64,000 nt of DNA from contig OX438748.1 in assembly GCA_949316235.1 (NCBI GenBank), forward strand, positions 23,305,575-23,369,574. The letters are read 5' to 3'. Position numbers and translations under genes: made by a program. Under the pieces are notes generated by a model. That model worked only from the letters and a program-made list of their open reading frames with translations, ran no database searches and was not told the DNA's origin. The stretch is from Oegoconia quadripuncta. Taxonomy: Eukaryota; Arthropoda; Insecta; Lepidoptera; Autostichidae. Shown here piece by piece: positions 39,378 through 49,590 of this stretch; position 1 is the stretch's first letter, and each line of letters opens with the position of its first letter.

Positions 39378-40044
39378 TAAAGGATTTCCAGCAAACCAGA
39401 CATAGGACAATAACAATAACAATAGTGAAGGAACATAGAGTGCACACGAATAAAATAAAAATTGAAATATGGAAATAAATATTAGGTACATAATAATAAG
39501 AACTTTAAGTTTAATATTACATAAAGGAATTACCTTAACCTTACCCTTCTTTTGGCGTCGCTGTAGTCGAGTAACAAAAGACGAAAGTGTTTTTCATCCC
39601 AATGATTTTTTAATATGGTCTGTACGCTAGAAACTGATTACCTACCTCTTTTACTTACAAGATAAAGAACGTACGTATACCAACCAAAGCGTGAGCGTCA
39701 TGATTGACAATTCTGATATCTTATTCGAATATGGAGAAAACGTATCAGGAATATCATTATTCTTTTAAATATTACCAATGCTTATCACGTCATCATGTCT
39801 TTCAATTGTGACGCCATTTTGTTGTCCATTCGTGCGTTACGTTGTTTTGACAAGGCTTTTATTTCGAACAGCGCATATTTCTCTTTGGAAATACCCAACG
39901 TGTGGTATGTTACACAATTCATATTGACATTAATATTATCAATGCAAAGTATGTCTGTCTATTTGTTACATTTACGTATTCGTTGGCAGACTGGCTTCCA
40001 GTAATCGACGACTAAATTGTTAACTTTTATAACGAAATTATAAC
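39378..40044. other. Unassigned stretch
   Basis: No splice-bounded frame or repeat recognised; TGACGCCATTTTG at 39810 is not informative. Confidence 0.3.
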
Positions 40045-40827
40045 TACAACTATTATAAATACAATGTTTGTGTGTGGTTGGTATGTATGTATGTGTGTTA
40101 CCTTTTCAAGCCTAAACGACTGGATAGATTTGGTTGCAATTTGGTAGTTAGACAGATTAGGCCCTGGATTAACATATAGGCTACTTTTTATCCCGGTAAA
40201 GTGACTGGTTCCTGTAGGATAGGTGTTATTATGAGGATTGCTTTTGAGTCACAACGTTTTTTCTAAGCGAGTATTTTCTTAATGATGATAATGACGGTGA
40301 TGGTGATGATTCGGGCTTATGTTACATCCCATCCCAACTAATCCCAATCCCCACTCCTAATTAATATTATAAATGAGAAAGTTTGGATGTTTGTTTGTTT
40401 ATTGCTCAATCACGGCGAAACGGATGATTGGATTTGGATGAAATTTGGTACATAGGTAGAATTTACCATAAGATATTTTTTATATATCCTGATATAGTGA
40501 GTAGTTCCCACGGGATAAACAAATTTCCGCTATAAAGTTTTTCCAAGCAGGCGAATCCGCGGGCGGAAAACTAGTAATATCATAAACATGAAAGTTTGTA
40601 TGTGTGTATGCATGTGTGTGTTTGTTACCTCTTCACGACTAAAGGGCTGAACATATTTGGTTCAAATTTGATTCCTGGATTAACAAATAGGCTATCTTTT
40701 TATCCCGATAAAGTGATTGGTTCCTGTAGGATAGGTATTATTAGTGGTAATGCTTTTGAGTCATAGAGTAACGCATTTGGTAGAAGAACGAATTCTACGA
40801 GGACGAAGTCGCGGGTAACAGCTAGTT
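40045..40827 (+). mobile_element. Cluster of three Helitron-like elements
   Basis: 40045-40275 (GCCTAAACGACTGGATAGAT, TTTTATCCCGGTAAAGTGAC), 40360-40576 (CTCAATCACGGCGAAACGGA, AGGCGAATCCGCGGGCGGAA ending AACTAGT) and 40577-40827 (ACGACTAAAGGGCTGAACAT, GGACGAAGTCGCGGGTAACA ending GCTAGT). Two carry the CTAG|T terminus. They are short and non-coding, so they depend on a Rep/helicase supplied elsewhere. Confidence 0.6.
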
Positions 40828-41094
40828 AAATATACGCGCGGAATGCATTATCCTCCTTTCTGGCTCTATCGGGTAAAAGTAGTAAGTACCTACACCCAAC
40901 TGTGAAACGCTATCCATTACAATTTTATACGAAATTCACCACCTGGCCATTCTCCGTAAGCCCCTTGATCTGCCCCCCTGGAGACCTCTTTTAGAAACAT
41001 TGCCATTACGAAGACTCAGTTTGACAAGGGAATAAAAGACATTGGGCTTGTCCTCGATACTTTTATATAAGAATAAGTATAAAGTGTGTATTTA

Positions 41095-41345
41095 TTGCGG
41101 TACCTACTAGCTTTTCGCATACGGCTTCACTTGCATGGAATTACTTTATCGTGGATATGTTTGATTTGTTTTTTTCGAGGAAATTACTCACTTTATCGGG
41201 ATAAGAATACCCTGTGTCTTACTCCATGGTATATTCTAACTATATACCAAATTTCATCCAAATCCGTTCATCCCGTTTCGCAGTGATTGAGCAACAAACA
41301 AATAAACAAGCAAACATCCAAGCTTTCACATTTATAATATTGCTT
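41095..41345 (-). mobile_element. Helitron-like element
   Basis: Reverse complement begins in TTATAAATGTGAAAGCTTGG and ends GCCGTATGCGAAAAGCTAG|T at 41106. Body words (TCATCCAAATCCGTTCATCC, ACTCACTTTATCGGGATAAG) match the cluster just upstream, but in opposite orientation. Confidence 0.6.
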
Positions 41346-41376
41346 AGAAGTTAGATTAGAAACTTAGGTCCTAGTC

Positions 41377-41409
41377 AATATTCACAATTTTCCTTAAATT
41401 GTGAATATT
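41377..41409. repeat. Perfect 14-bp hairpin
   Basis: AATATTCACAATTT (41377-41390) and AAATTGTGAATATT (41396-41409) are exact inverse copies with a 5-base loop. Role unknown. Confidence 0.9.
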
Positions 41410-41461
41410 AATTTGCTTTGTGTACGCCCAGTCAATCTGTTATTTGGCACATACCTAGGTT

Positions 41462-41955
41462 GACTGGAATCCGTATATGGGACAACTTGAACACCGTCGC
41501 AAAGTCGCCTGTCTCTCAGTTTTTTACAGGATGAAATTCGGGGAGTGTGCGTTGGAATTACATAATCTTATTCCACCGTCGCTCTTCCATCTTCGGACCA
41601 CTAGGCGTGGGGAGGGATTCCACCCGTATATAGTTAACATACCGAACATTCGCACTAAGAAGTTCGATTCTTCATTCATCATCCGAACAGCCAAGGCATG
41701 GAACTCCCTTCAGGCGTCAGTCTTTCCTGAATCCTACAACCTTAGTATCTTCAAGAGCAGATTGAATAGGCATTTACTGGGATCACATCGTCACTTTCCA
41801 TCAGGTGAGATTGTGTGGAATATTTGTTATGCTCATTCGCTTGGACGAAATATACAACTATCCCACTCTCATTCTTATGTTGTGCGCAACAAACGCTGTC
41901 GTGCTACGCAGGCATCAGTGGCCATATGCCGAGCAGACGACCTGTCCCTTTAGAC
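41462..41955 (+). pseudogene. NL4 ORF2 C-terminus, open for 158 codons
   Basis: Open from 41477 to a stop at 41951-41953: MKFGECALELHNLIPPSLFH, then SSFIIRTAKAWNSLQASVFP and ESYNLSIFKSRLNRHLLG. This is the end of a non-LTR ORF2 with the Ala-Trp-Asn-Ser-Leu motif, where Gln replaces the usual Pro. The final 40 codons run on into what is probably 3' UTR. RT is missing. It is the best NL4 copy of seven. Confidence 0.75.
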
Positions 41956-42010
41956 ATTTAAAGTAACCATAATAACAAATGCTGAGATGGTTTGGACCTG
42001 TGGAGAGGAT

Positions 42011-42320
42011 TTTTTTTTATGCACGATGGGTTCGTACTTGACCCCAATCACACCTGATGTTAAGTGAAATTGAGGTCGAAGGTGGAAGCGTACTGACCCG
42101 AAAACCCCAACACATTTGGGCGACTGGCTCTCTGACAACCGGAACACAACAATGCTATTAACATTGCTGCTTGGCGGCAGGTTTAGATAAGAGGTGGTAG
42201 CTATCCAGACGGACATTTAAAATGCCCTTCCATCAACCAAACTGAGTACTTAAACATGTACTCCGCTGGGGATCGAACCCGCGATCTCCGAATCGTATAC
42301 CCAATGTTGTTTACATTGAG
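42011..42320 (-). mobile_element. SINE-A inserted in RTE
   Basis: Near full-length SINE-A but ending at the TTTACATTGAG word, so the first head bases including box A are missing. Putative 8-bp duplication at 42003-42010 and 42318-42325, one mismatch. Confidence 0.85.
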
Positions 42321-42449
42321 AAGATTAACGAAAGAGATATGCGATACGAATGTGGATGGTAGTGATGGTAGAAGAAGGGGAAGTACCATGTTCAAATAGG
42401 GAACATCTTAAAAGGCCAAGTCAAGAGTACCCTAAACCGACGAACATAT

Positions 42450-42665
42450 GTACGTTTCTCAAGAAACTTCCTACCACGTACGACCACCCTGTGGAACGGA
42501 CTTCCTGCAGCGGTATTCCCGAAAGAGTACGACATTGGAACCTTCAAGAAACGAGCCTACACCTTCCTCAAAGGCCGGCAACGCATCTGTGACCCTTTTG
42601 GTATTGCGGGTGTCCATGTCAGGTGACCCGCATGTAGGTTTGCCGCCCTCTCATATAAAAAAAAC
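42450..42665 (+). mobile_element. NL5 3' end inserted in RTE
   Basis: Codons [20 protein letters not shown] in one frame, and [20 protein letters not shown] in the frame seen at 11975. Ends CCGCCCTCTCATAT(A)n. ACATATG precedes it and an ACATATATG follows. Confidence 0.8.
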
Positions 42666-42790
42666 ATATATGAACAATCTTATGAGAGTGAATGAAGCAA
42701 AAGAAGGTGTGTTAGGATCGTAGCATGTGGAAGTCTATGGTCTCTGCCTACTCCTACGGGAAACAGACGTGACTTTATGTATTTATGTAT

Positions 42791-43084
42791 AATAACAAAT
42801 CCTTCCATTTATTTAATAAAGGCCCATTAATATCCGGAATCACTACCATTTTTCTTTCTTTGCCTTCTTGGGTAGGCTAAAGTAATTAATCCAACAAAGA
42901 TCTCTAAGAATATCCTATTAGCATCTGTGGGGAAAGAGGAAACGATAATTAAGATGTGATCATAGCCACTCAAGCAAATTAGTAATTTACTAGCCGAGTG
43001 GAGCGAATGTTTTATTTTTGGCGGGAAAAAAGATTGATGTCTGGTAATCCAATTGTGGTTAGCACTCTTTGGCTAACAATATCA
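42791..43084. other. Unassigned spacer
   Basis: No supported feature. Confidence 0.3.
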
Positions 43085-43240
43085 GCATTTAGATGTGGCG
43101 GATACATAACGACTTTTATCCCAAATGGGGTGGTCAGAGATATCCCAAATATTACCGTTTGGGTGTTGTGTATTGTTTAAAACAACGTCCACGGTTTACT
43201 ATACGAAATATACAGAAATGCACACATGAAAACAAAAATA
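43085..43240 (+). repeat. U1 repeat, best copy
   Basis: TTTATCCCAAATGGGGTGGT, GAGATATCCCAAATATTACC and GAAATATACAGAAATGCACA. It resembles reversed 13835-13920 and direct 25590-25710. Unclassified. Confidence 0.5.
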
Positions 43241-43624
43241 GACAATGGAACCTTACTGATGTTTTGCACATTTTTGCCAGTTCAATTATTTTGCGTGTAG
43301 AGACACGTTCAAAAGTTTAATCTTAATTCCAGTTGAAACTATTACATTTCTTCGAAACAAAATTACATTAAATTCTTATGTTACACGGACTACATAAAAA
43401 TAGCTCTTGACACTTGCTACAAATACAAAATCTAAATTGTTTGAACTGAGACTGTTACTGCACTTTTGGATGCGACTGTATATCAATTTCTTCGAGATTT
43501 GGTGATCGATTCGCGTGATTCTTTTTATCAATGAAAGGGGATACTTTTTGGTCCTATTGAAATTACATTCAAAACTGTTTAGCAATTATTTTGTTACTAT
43601 GGTATATAGCAGAATAACATTTTC
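43241..43624. other. Unassigned stretch
   Basis: A 69-codon minus-strand frame at 43376-43585 has no motif I recognise. Confidence 0.3.
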
Positions 43625-43945
43625 ATAGTCTTTTACAGGATGCATTTCGGTGAGTGTGCGTTGGAATTACATAATCTTATTCTGGCGTCGCATTTCCATC
43701 TTCGGATTACTAGGTTTGGGGACGGATTCCAGACGTGTATAGTTAATATAAGACTACTAAGAAGTTCGACTCTACATTCATATTGCGAACAGCCAAGGCA
43801 TGGAACTCCCTTCCGGCGTCAGTCTTTTCTGAATCCTACAAACTGAGGGTCTTCAAAAGTAAAGTGAATAGGCACTTCCTTGGATCGCGTGCTTCATCTT
43901 CGACCACATCGTCACTTTCTTTCAGGTGAAATTGTGGTCAAACGC
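43625..43945 (+). pseudogene. NL4 C-terminal fragment, frameshifted
   Basis: MHFGECALELHNLILASHFH, then after frame slips PESYKLRVFKSKVNRHFLGS-like codons and CATCGTCACTTTCTTTCAGG. More diverged than the copy at 41462. Confidence 0.7.
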
Positions 43946-44284
43946 GTATCCAGTTTATCACATAAAAACACAGACAAATTTCTCATCTGCTCATAAAAAT
44001 TCTCCAGATTTGATTAAACAATATCCTCGACGATTCTGTAAATGGAGACGTGTCACTGTCACAATCCTCTCGACAAACTGTAGTGAACCCTTAAGCTTGC
44101 ATAAATCAGCTCCTAACAAATCTCATTTACACCAACGTAACACTAAAACATCCACTTTAATGTAATTAACCAATTGAGAGCAGGATAACCACGTTAAAAA
44201 CAATTGTAACGCATCGGACAACTAATTAATCTTCGTCCTGTAAGGTTTGAGACACACATAGGTTAAGGTTTAAATATTATATAT
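43946..44284. other. Unassigned stretch
   Basis: No supported feature. Confidence 0.3.
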
Positions 44285-44770
44285 ATGTCGGTAGTAGATG
44301 GGTTCGAGGGGTGGGCATGTGGGCGCTGCTAGCGACCGAGACTGTGCCAGTCGCGTGGTAAAGGGTGGCTCGGGCAAAGGCGATATTATTGCAAGCTACT
44401 ATAGGCGAATCGACAATGTATTCACATCCGATTATAATCATGGAACCTGAGATGCTTTCTGTTGAAGAGAAAACATGTGCACGCCCCTCGTACCATACAA
44501 CTCGGCCCCCGCGGTGCACTCTGTGGAACTCAGCGGTACCTTGTCTATAGTTCCTCCTTGCTCAAATCCCATGATTAACTTCTTATTAGCTAACGACTCA
44601 CCGGATTCTTCCAAGCGTCGGCGATAATGGTAATCAAATCACTCACAGTCGTAGATGTGTTCCCTGGAGCTCCGACTCCTTTGAAGGCTCGTAGCAAAAA
44701 TGTCCCATTTTAGACCTAGACCAAGACCTAATATAACTGTTAACGTCGTCACCGCGCCATTTCCGGCGAT
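44285..44770 (-). other. GC-richer island with open minus-strand frames, identity unknown
   Basis: On the minus strand a frame of about 95 codons ending at 44280 reads EFHRVHRGGRVVWYEGRAHV, then GSMIIIGCEYIVDSPIVACN. Further upstream, 44597-44705 reads FLLRAFKGVGAPGNTSTTVS, then DLITIIADAWKNP running into GTGAGT, a good donor. The two frames do not join in phase across the 60-base gap. It could be exons of a host gene, a decayed gene, or a conserved repeat. I do not recognise the protein. Confidence 0.35.
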
Positions 44771-45024
44771 AGCAGCGCCACCAGGTTTACTTCGCATTAA
44801 CCGCTTATTATGATAGTCAGTTGACCGTTCGAATAATGAATTCTATCGCTAATTTATCGCTATCTGCAACATATATATTTGTCACTACAACAGAAATATA
44901 CTAGCTTTCCTCCCGTGACTTGAGTTAAATAGAAATTGAACACGCGAAATCTCGTTTTTAAAGTTCCAATGACAATTTCCCGTAGGAATTTTCCAAATTT
45001 CTCCCGTTACTGTGTCAGGTATAA
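44771..45024. other. Unassigned spacer
   Basis: No supported feature. Confidence 0.3.
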
Positions 45025-45300
45025 GTGGATACAACAATACAATACAAATACACTTTATTGCACAACAGAAAAGGAAATACAGTTTCAGAAAAGTGGTAAG
45101 AATAGAATGTACAATTTGGCGACCTTATCACTAAAAACGATCTCTTCCATGCAACCTTTAGGTATAAGGACAGTAAATTTGAAATAGGTCGGTTGTGCGG
45201 TATTAAATAGGGATGCAGGTACAAACTACGTGAATACATTTCATATATTTACATACATAGATCCATTGACAAATATACCTACTTAAACATAACATCTATA
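45025..45300 (-). mobile_element. NL2 3' end, second subfamily
   Basis: Reversed copy of 38470-38700: AATACACTTTATTGCACAAC, ATGCAACCTTTAGGTATAAG, GGGATGCAGGTACAAACTAC. 5'-truncated. Confidence 0.75.
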
Positions 45301-45487
45301 AAATAGCAACAAAACACAACACTCTGAGATCGGTGAATAATTCAGTCTGATTCCGGGATCCGTGTAGACAAACCTATGCCTATTTATCTACGAGGTCAAA
45401 GTTTAATAACCCTATAAGTATTTAAGAGCCAAAGAACTCAACAGTATATCTGTCAGTGTATTTTTGTATATTAACAGTATATTTTTC

Positions 45488-45688
45488 GGGTATACGTATG
45501 TATTTCTTGACCGACTTCGAAGTGCAAGATGTGGCTCGATTCTTTTTGATCTTCAGAGTGTCATATAGAATACAGTTTAAAGTAAAAAAGACGTCGGGTA
45601 TATTTCTGGCGTCATATTGGATTTTCCACATATTTTTGAAGCCACATCTTGCACTTCAAAATCGGTCAAGAAATACATACGTATACCC
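45488..45688. mobile_element. MITE-2: 201-bp element with 49-bp inverted repeats
   Basis: Left arm 45488-45536 and right arm 45640-45688 are inverse copies, with 2 mismatches in 49. Ends read GGGTATACGTATGTATTTCT. The 103-bp core has no coding capacity. Arms this well matched imply either recent insertion or maintained pairing. Related sequence occurs at 7810-7990. Confidence 0.88.
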
Positions 45689-46613
45689 AAAATTACTACG
45701 GCAGTCGGTTAAAACTGTCTTTAGAAAATTCCTTTTTGGTTACTTACGAAATCAGATAGCAGCTATGATTCACTTTTCATCCAATCTTCAATTTTAAACG
45801 CGTTAGCAAAATCAAAAAAAAATTAATTGAAATTACTAAAACGGTAAATCACTAAACTAACCCTATGGTTGACTTGAAGAAGAAAGTCCGCCGTTGTACT
45901 CAAATTCTGTATCAATGCAAAATATATATTGCCTTTTTGTACAATGAAGCATTTACAAAGAAACGGTTTATAAACACTCCATTATAAGATATCCTCACAT
46001 AAAATACTTTAAAAAGTAAGTAGACAGACACACCCTTTATTTTAAACTTTAGATCATAGACTTTCATTAATCTCAACGATTTGTTACTTGTCAAATTTAA
46101 ATAGTTCCTCAATTTTTCGCACCAATAACTCAGTAGGATCCAGCTAAGTAATATTCTTGTTGGTCAAACTAAACTGTCAGCGCTCGTGTTCTATTCCATC
46201 AAGTATTTGATCCTTGGAACCATTGTCCGATCTCTTTGTATTTAACAAAGGGCTACAGGAATGCCAATACTTCAGAAGCCTAGCATTAAAAGCCCGAAAT
46301 TTCGACGGGCGTTTGTGTAGTTACGTGTTTTATTTCTATTTCATGACAACGTGATTTAACAAAGGACTTTTGCTATTCTTCCGGATTCTTTCACTAATTC
46401 AGATTTTTGTTATTCTAATGCGTAAAGAAATCTTTCTTTACTTCTTCAAAAATGTTTACAGGCAATTCTGAAAGACGCGATGATGGAACGACGATGGCGT
46501 GACCTCGAATAATTTTACTTCTCTTGATTTGTTTTATTGCTTGACGTGCCAGAAATAGACCTGTATCCCTAATGTAAGCTTATGGCCACATACCCTCTGC
46601 TCCTTATTGCTCC
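45689..46613. other. Unassigned; one weak exon candidate
   Basis: 46462-46512 has an acceptor-like TTTACAG before 16 open codons AILKDAMMERRWRDLE and a stop. No upstream exon in phase was found. Otherwise nothing is supported. Confidence 0.25.
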
Positions 46614-46746
46614 TTATGGCTCAATGTAAACAACATTGGGTTTACGATTCGGAAGTCGCGGGTTCGATCCCCAGCGGGGTACATGTTTAAGTACTCGGTT
46701 TTGTTGGTGGTAGGGTATTTTAAATGTCCGCCTGGTTAGTTAGGTT
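46614..46746 (+). mobile_element. SINE-A head, 3'-truncated
   Basis: Box A and B intact, followed by the body up to GTCCGCCTGGTTAGTTAGG, where the match stops. Loss of the 3' part cannot come from ordinary 5' truncation, so a later deletion is likely. Confidence 0.75.
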
Positions 46747-46986
46747 TAATACTCGTGGTTAGCCCTACACATTTTGGGTATGGTTTTACTTTGGTAGCGT
46801 CAACGATATAATCGTTAGCACAAAATAGCGCGGTACCATTTCTTACATCAGTTAAAATAAAGCTAAACCAAATAAAATAGAGCGATTGGTCCTAGTGTGT
46901 TTAGTTCGCAGTAGGAAAGGCCTGTGGCTACATCTTCTACGTTTTCGTCTTCACATGTATGATACCTTGTGGTAACAACATTCAAA

Positions 46987-47040
46987 TCCGTGGCTCAATG
47001 TAAACAACATTGGGTTTACGATTCGGAGGTCGTGGGTGGA
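46987..47040 (+). mobile_element. SINE-A head scrap
   Basis: TCCGTGGCTCAATGTAAACA to GGAGGTCGTGGGTGGA: box A kept, box B broken. Second headless-tail loss within 400 bases. Confidence 0.65.
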
Positions 47041-47524
47041 TCTCCTTCCCCATGGAGTTGTCCAGTGTCATTTTCGATTTCTTTAGCTAGAATCTAAGCT
47101 ACCAAAGTAGGAAATACCTATTTCTATCTGGAGACGCTATTTCTTTTTTTGATTCCGGGGCTCAATACATTCCTAGCTACCAAGGAGGGCAATGAGAAAC
47201 TTCTTTTTCTATCTAGGACGCTATTTCTATTTTTATTACGGGTTTCAAAAGTGTCAATAAGTCACCTAAGGCACTGACTTCAATAAGTGCACTGCAGAGT
47301 ACTAATGTCGATCATAGCTCGAAGGAGTCGCTACTGGTTTGTATTTTCTACTAGTCGCCTGTTATGTAATCAAAATATAATATACTCAATACTCTACAGC
47401 TTTCCACAATGTGTAAATAAGGTATTAACTAAAATATAGATCATCACTGTTGAGGAGATTAACAGGATTAATAAAAAGCTTAATTTTAAATTAAACCGCT
47501 GTAATGCGTTCAAACACGACATAC
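47041..47524. other. Unassigned stretch with a diffuse local repeat
   Basis: Words of the type ATCT...GACGCTATTTCTTTTT...GATTCCGG and TAGCTACCAAAG recur at 47090-47150 and 47185-47245. No gene. Confidence 0.35.
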
Positions 47525-47872
47525 AACCGCCTCCGTGGCTCAATGTAAACATCATTGGGTTTACGATTAGGAGGTCGCGGGTTCGATCCCCAGCGGGGTA
47601 CATATTTAAGTACTCGGTTTGGTTGGTAGTAGGGCATTTTAAATGTCTGCCTGGCTAGCTACCACCATCTTATCTAAATCTGCCGCCAAGCAACAATGTT
47701 AATAGCATTGTTGTGTTCCGGTTGTCAGAGATAAGATAGCCAGTCCCCCAAATGTGTTGAGGTTTCCGGGTCAGTACGCTTCCACCTTCGACCTCATCTT
47801 CACTTAACATCAGGTGTGATTGAGGTCAAGTACCTACCCGTTGTGCATATAAACAAAAAAAAAATAAAAAAA
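47525..47872 (+). mobile_element. SINE-A, full length
   Basis: Complete head, body and interrupted A tail. ATACAA at 47521-47526 and again at about 47872-47877 is a possible short target duplication. Closest in the body to the copy at 9469. Confidence 0.9.
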
Positions 47873-48794
47873 ATACAAGATTAAGAGAGTTCGAGGGGCC
47901 GGGAACATAATCGTAAGGCCCAGCGTAAAAGGGAATGCAGACCGCCAATTAGAAAAGATTGCCATGCGTTTCATTGCAGGCACGGCACTCTTCGCATGAT
48001 GCCGATCCTCAACAATCACGAACCCTGTTGGGCACAGCTCATTTGACAGCATATTGAGCCATCTGGTGTTAAATATTCTTACCAACCATACCAAATAACA
48101 ATTCGATGGGCGAAAAACAATTTGGCATATTATTTCAAGTTCAAGCTGAGGGACAGCCTCCTCCCCTCAGAGAGGATATGGGCATAATACACCACAGGCC
48201 CAGTGCGGAGTGGTGGATTTGTGACAGCCAGTTTCTTCAAACTGCCTCTATAGGCCATCGACTATGTGACTGTGTCCTTTGAAGCACGAAAACACTTGTG
48301 TAAAAATGCCACTAGTGGTAACCCATCTAAGTATCGGACGTTGCTTAACTTCGTTTATCGAAAACTGCGTCACGAGTATTTCAAGTTTGCGCCACCATTA
48401 AGTGCGCCGTAGACGGTTTCGGATTAATTTGTGAATAATGGGACACTTAGCTAAGTGTGCCACCACCCTTACCCCGCAAATGGAATTATGTACGACAGGG
48501 ATACAGAAGGGACAGACTGACGTTCCCGGATTGTCCCTGGAACGGTTTTAATCTTTCTTTTTCGGGGCTTGGAAAATTGGGTTTTGGGACTTAGTTATTT
48601 AGGAAATTAAATTCACTCGACCCATCTTTGTTTTGTGAACGGTTTTTGTTAAAATTTTATTAAAAATGTGTCAGTTGCTTGTCGTTTTAGGGTTACGTTT
48701 GTTGGTGGTACACTGTAGATGGATGACGTTAAGCTAAATCTAATTAACTTTGACTTAGAAATTAATACTTACTCGTAATAATGTTTTCATCGTT
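47873..48794. other. Mostly unassigned; SINE-like scrap at 48175-48240
   Basis: GGGCATAATACACCACAGGC and CCAGTGCGGAGTGGTGGATT resemble 19855-19915. A minus-strand 86-codon frame at 47834-48094 includes SINE-A tail sequence and is not a gene. Confidence 0.35.
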
Positions 48795-49037
48795 GAGGCA
48801 GTTCTTGAGCGGAGTAAGCAGATAGAGATTTCCACTTGCTATAATCCTGACACACATATTTTGCTTCATTAACTCTTATAAAATTGTTCATACACGCTCA
48901 TCAGTTTAGGGTAGTCTTTAAAGCGTCCCCAATTTGATCTTGGTACGTTCGTCATGATCGGCCACTGTCATATTACTCGAATTCGTTTCTTATATCGCTT
49001 TCGTTAGTTTTCCTTCATTCATCCTTTCCACATGTTT
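48795..49037 (-). mobile_element. RTE C-terminal fragment
   Basis: Reversed RTE words: AGATTTCCACTTGCTATAAT, CACGCTCATCAGTTTAGGGT, CCCCAATTTGATCTTGGTAC. Extensively mutated, but it parallels 55146-55440 throughout. Confidence 0.65.
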
Positions 49038-49149
49038 AGTTATGCTAATATAATTACCTACATACAACACGCATACAGAAGCATATTTCATATCTATATG
49101 TATATCTTATATTATTTACATTAATCCAGCAATGTTGATTTTTTTGATT

Positions 49150-49386
49150 TGTGTCGCACTTTTACCTCCTAGGGTAATAGCTGAAAATCAGTGTTTTGTT
49201 CTTTGAATAATCTCATACACTAAGCTGTGACCCATTTGTCCTGCTGCAGCACACATATGCTTTAGTTATAAGTTATCAAAAGACATATTCTCTAGTTAAA
49301 CCTACATTATAAGTTTTATAAAAATTCTTGCAATACTTAATGCATGTGTGTGACTGGAGTAATAAACACTTTATCTATCTATCTAT
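49150..49386 (+). mobile_element. NL3 (CR1-type) 3' UTR, 5'-truncated
   Basis: TAGCTGAAAATCAGTGTTTT, GACCCATTTGTCCTGCTGCA and AATAAACACTTTATCTATCT correspond to the 3' UTR of the intact NL3 at 32930-33160. Tail of TATC repeats. Confidence 0.75.
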
Positions 49387-49497
49387 GTTCAAATCTTCAA
49401 AGCATACTTTCTTTTTCTAGATTTAGGTCTTCTCTCACACTGATTTCTTTAACACCTAAATTTATAATGAGACATCTAAAAGTCATGTTTGTTTCAG

Positions 49498-49590
49498 GTC
49501 CTGCACCCACGACAGCGATGTCGGTAGAGGGGCAACGGTGCCTGTGTATCGTTGTCCTGCTCATACACACCGTTAGAGGGGCTGGGGAAG
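49498..49590 (+). CDS. Candidate host exon: 5' UTR plus signal-peptide start
   Basis: A 93-base, GC-richer block bounded by TTTGTTTCAG at its left and GAAG|GTAAGC at its right. ATG at 49518-49520 opens 24 codons and leaves one base (phase 1). The peptide MSVEGQRCLCIVVLLIHTVR then GAGE has a short polar start, a hydrophobic core CLCIVVLLIHTV and a small-residue cleavage-like end: a secretory signal. The acceptor upstream implies a 5' UTR exon to the left. The next exon is not recognised in the following 14 kb, so the intron is long or the exon was missed. The mature protein cannot be named. A chance combination remains possible. Confidence 0.6.

Larger units (their letters stand above)
41979..42790 (+). 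pseudogene. RTE C-terminus carrying two nested insertions
   Basis: Three RTE pieces (41979-42010, 42321-42449, 42666-42790) align in order with the uninterrupted copy at 55146-55440. Between them lie a minus-strand SINE-A and a plus-strand NL5 end. Flanking GAGAGGAT / GAGAAGAT and ACATATG / ACATATATG look like the two target duplications, slightly diverged. Confidence 0.8.

Noticed and set aside
47834..48094. 86-codon minus-strand ORF
   Set aside because: Its start lies in a SINE-A tail and no conserved motif follows.
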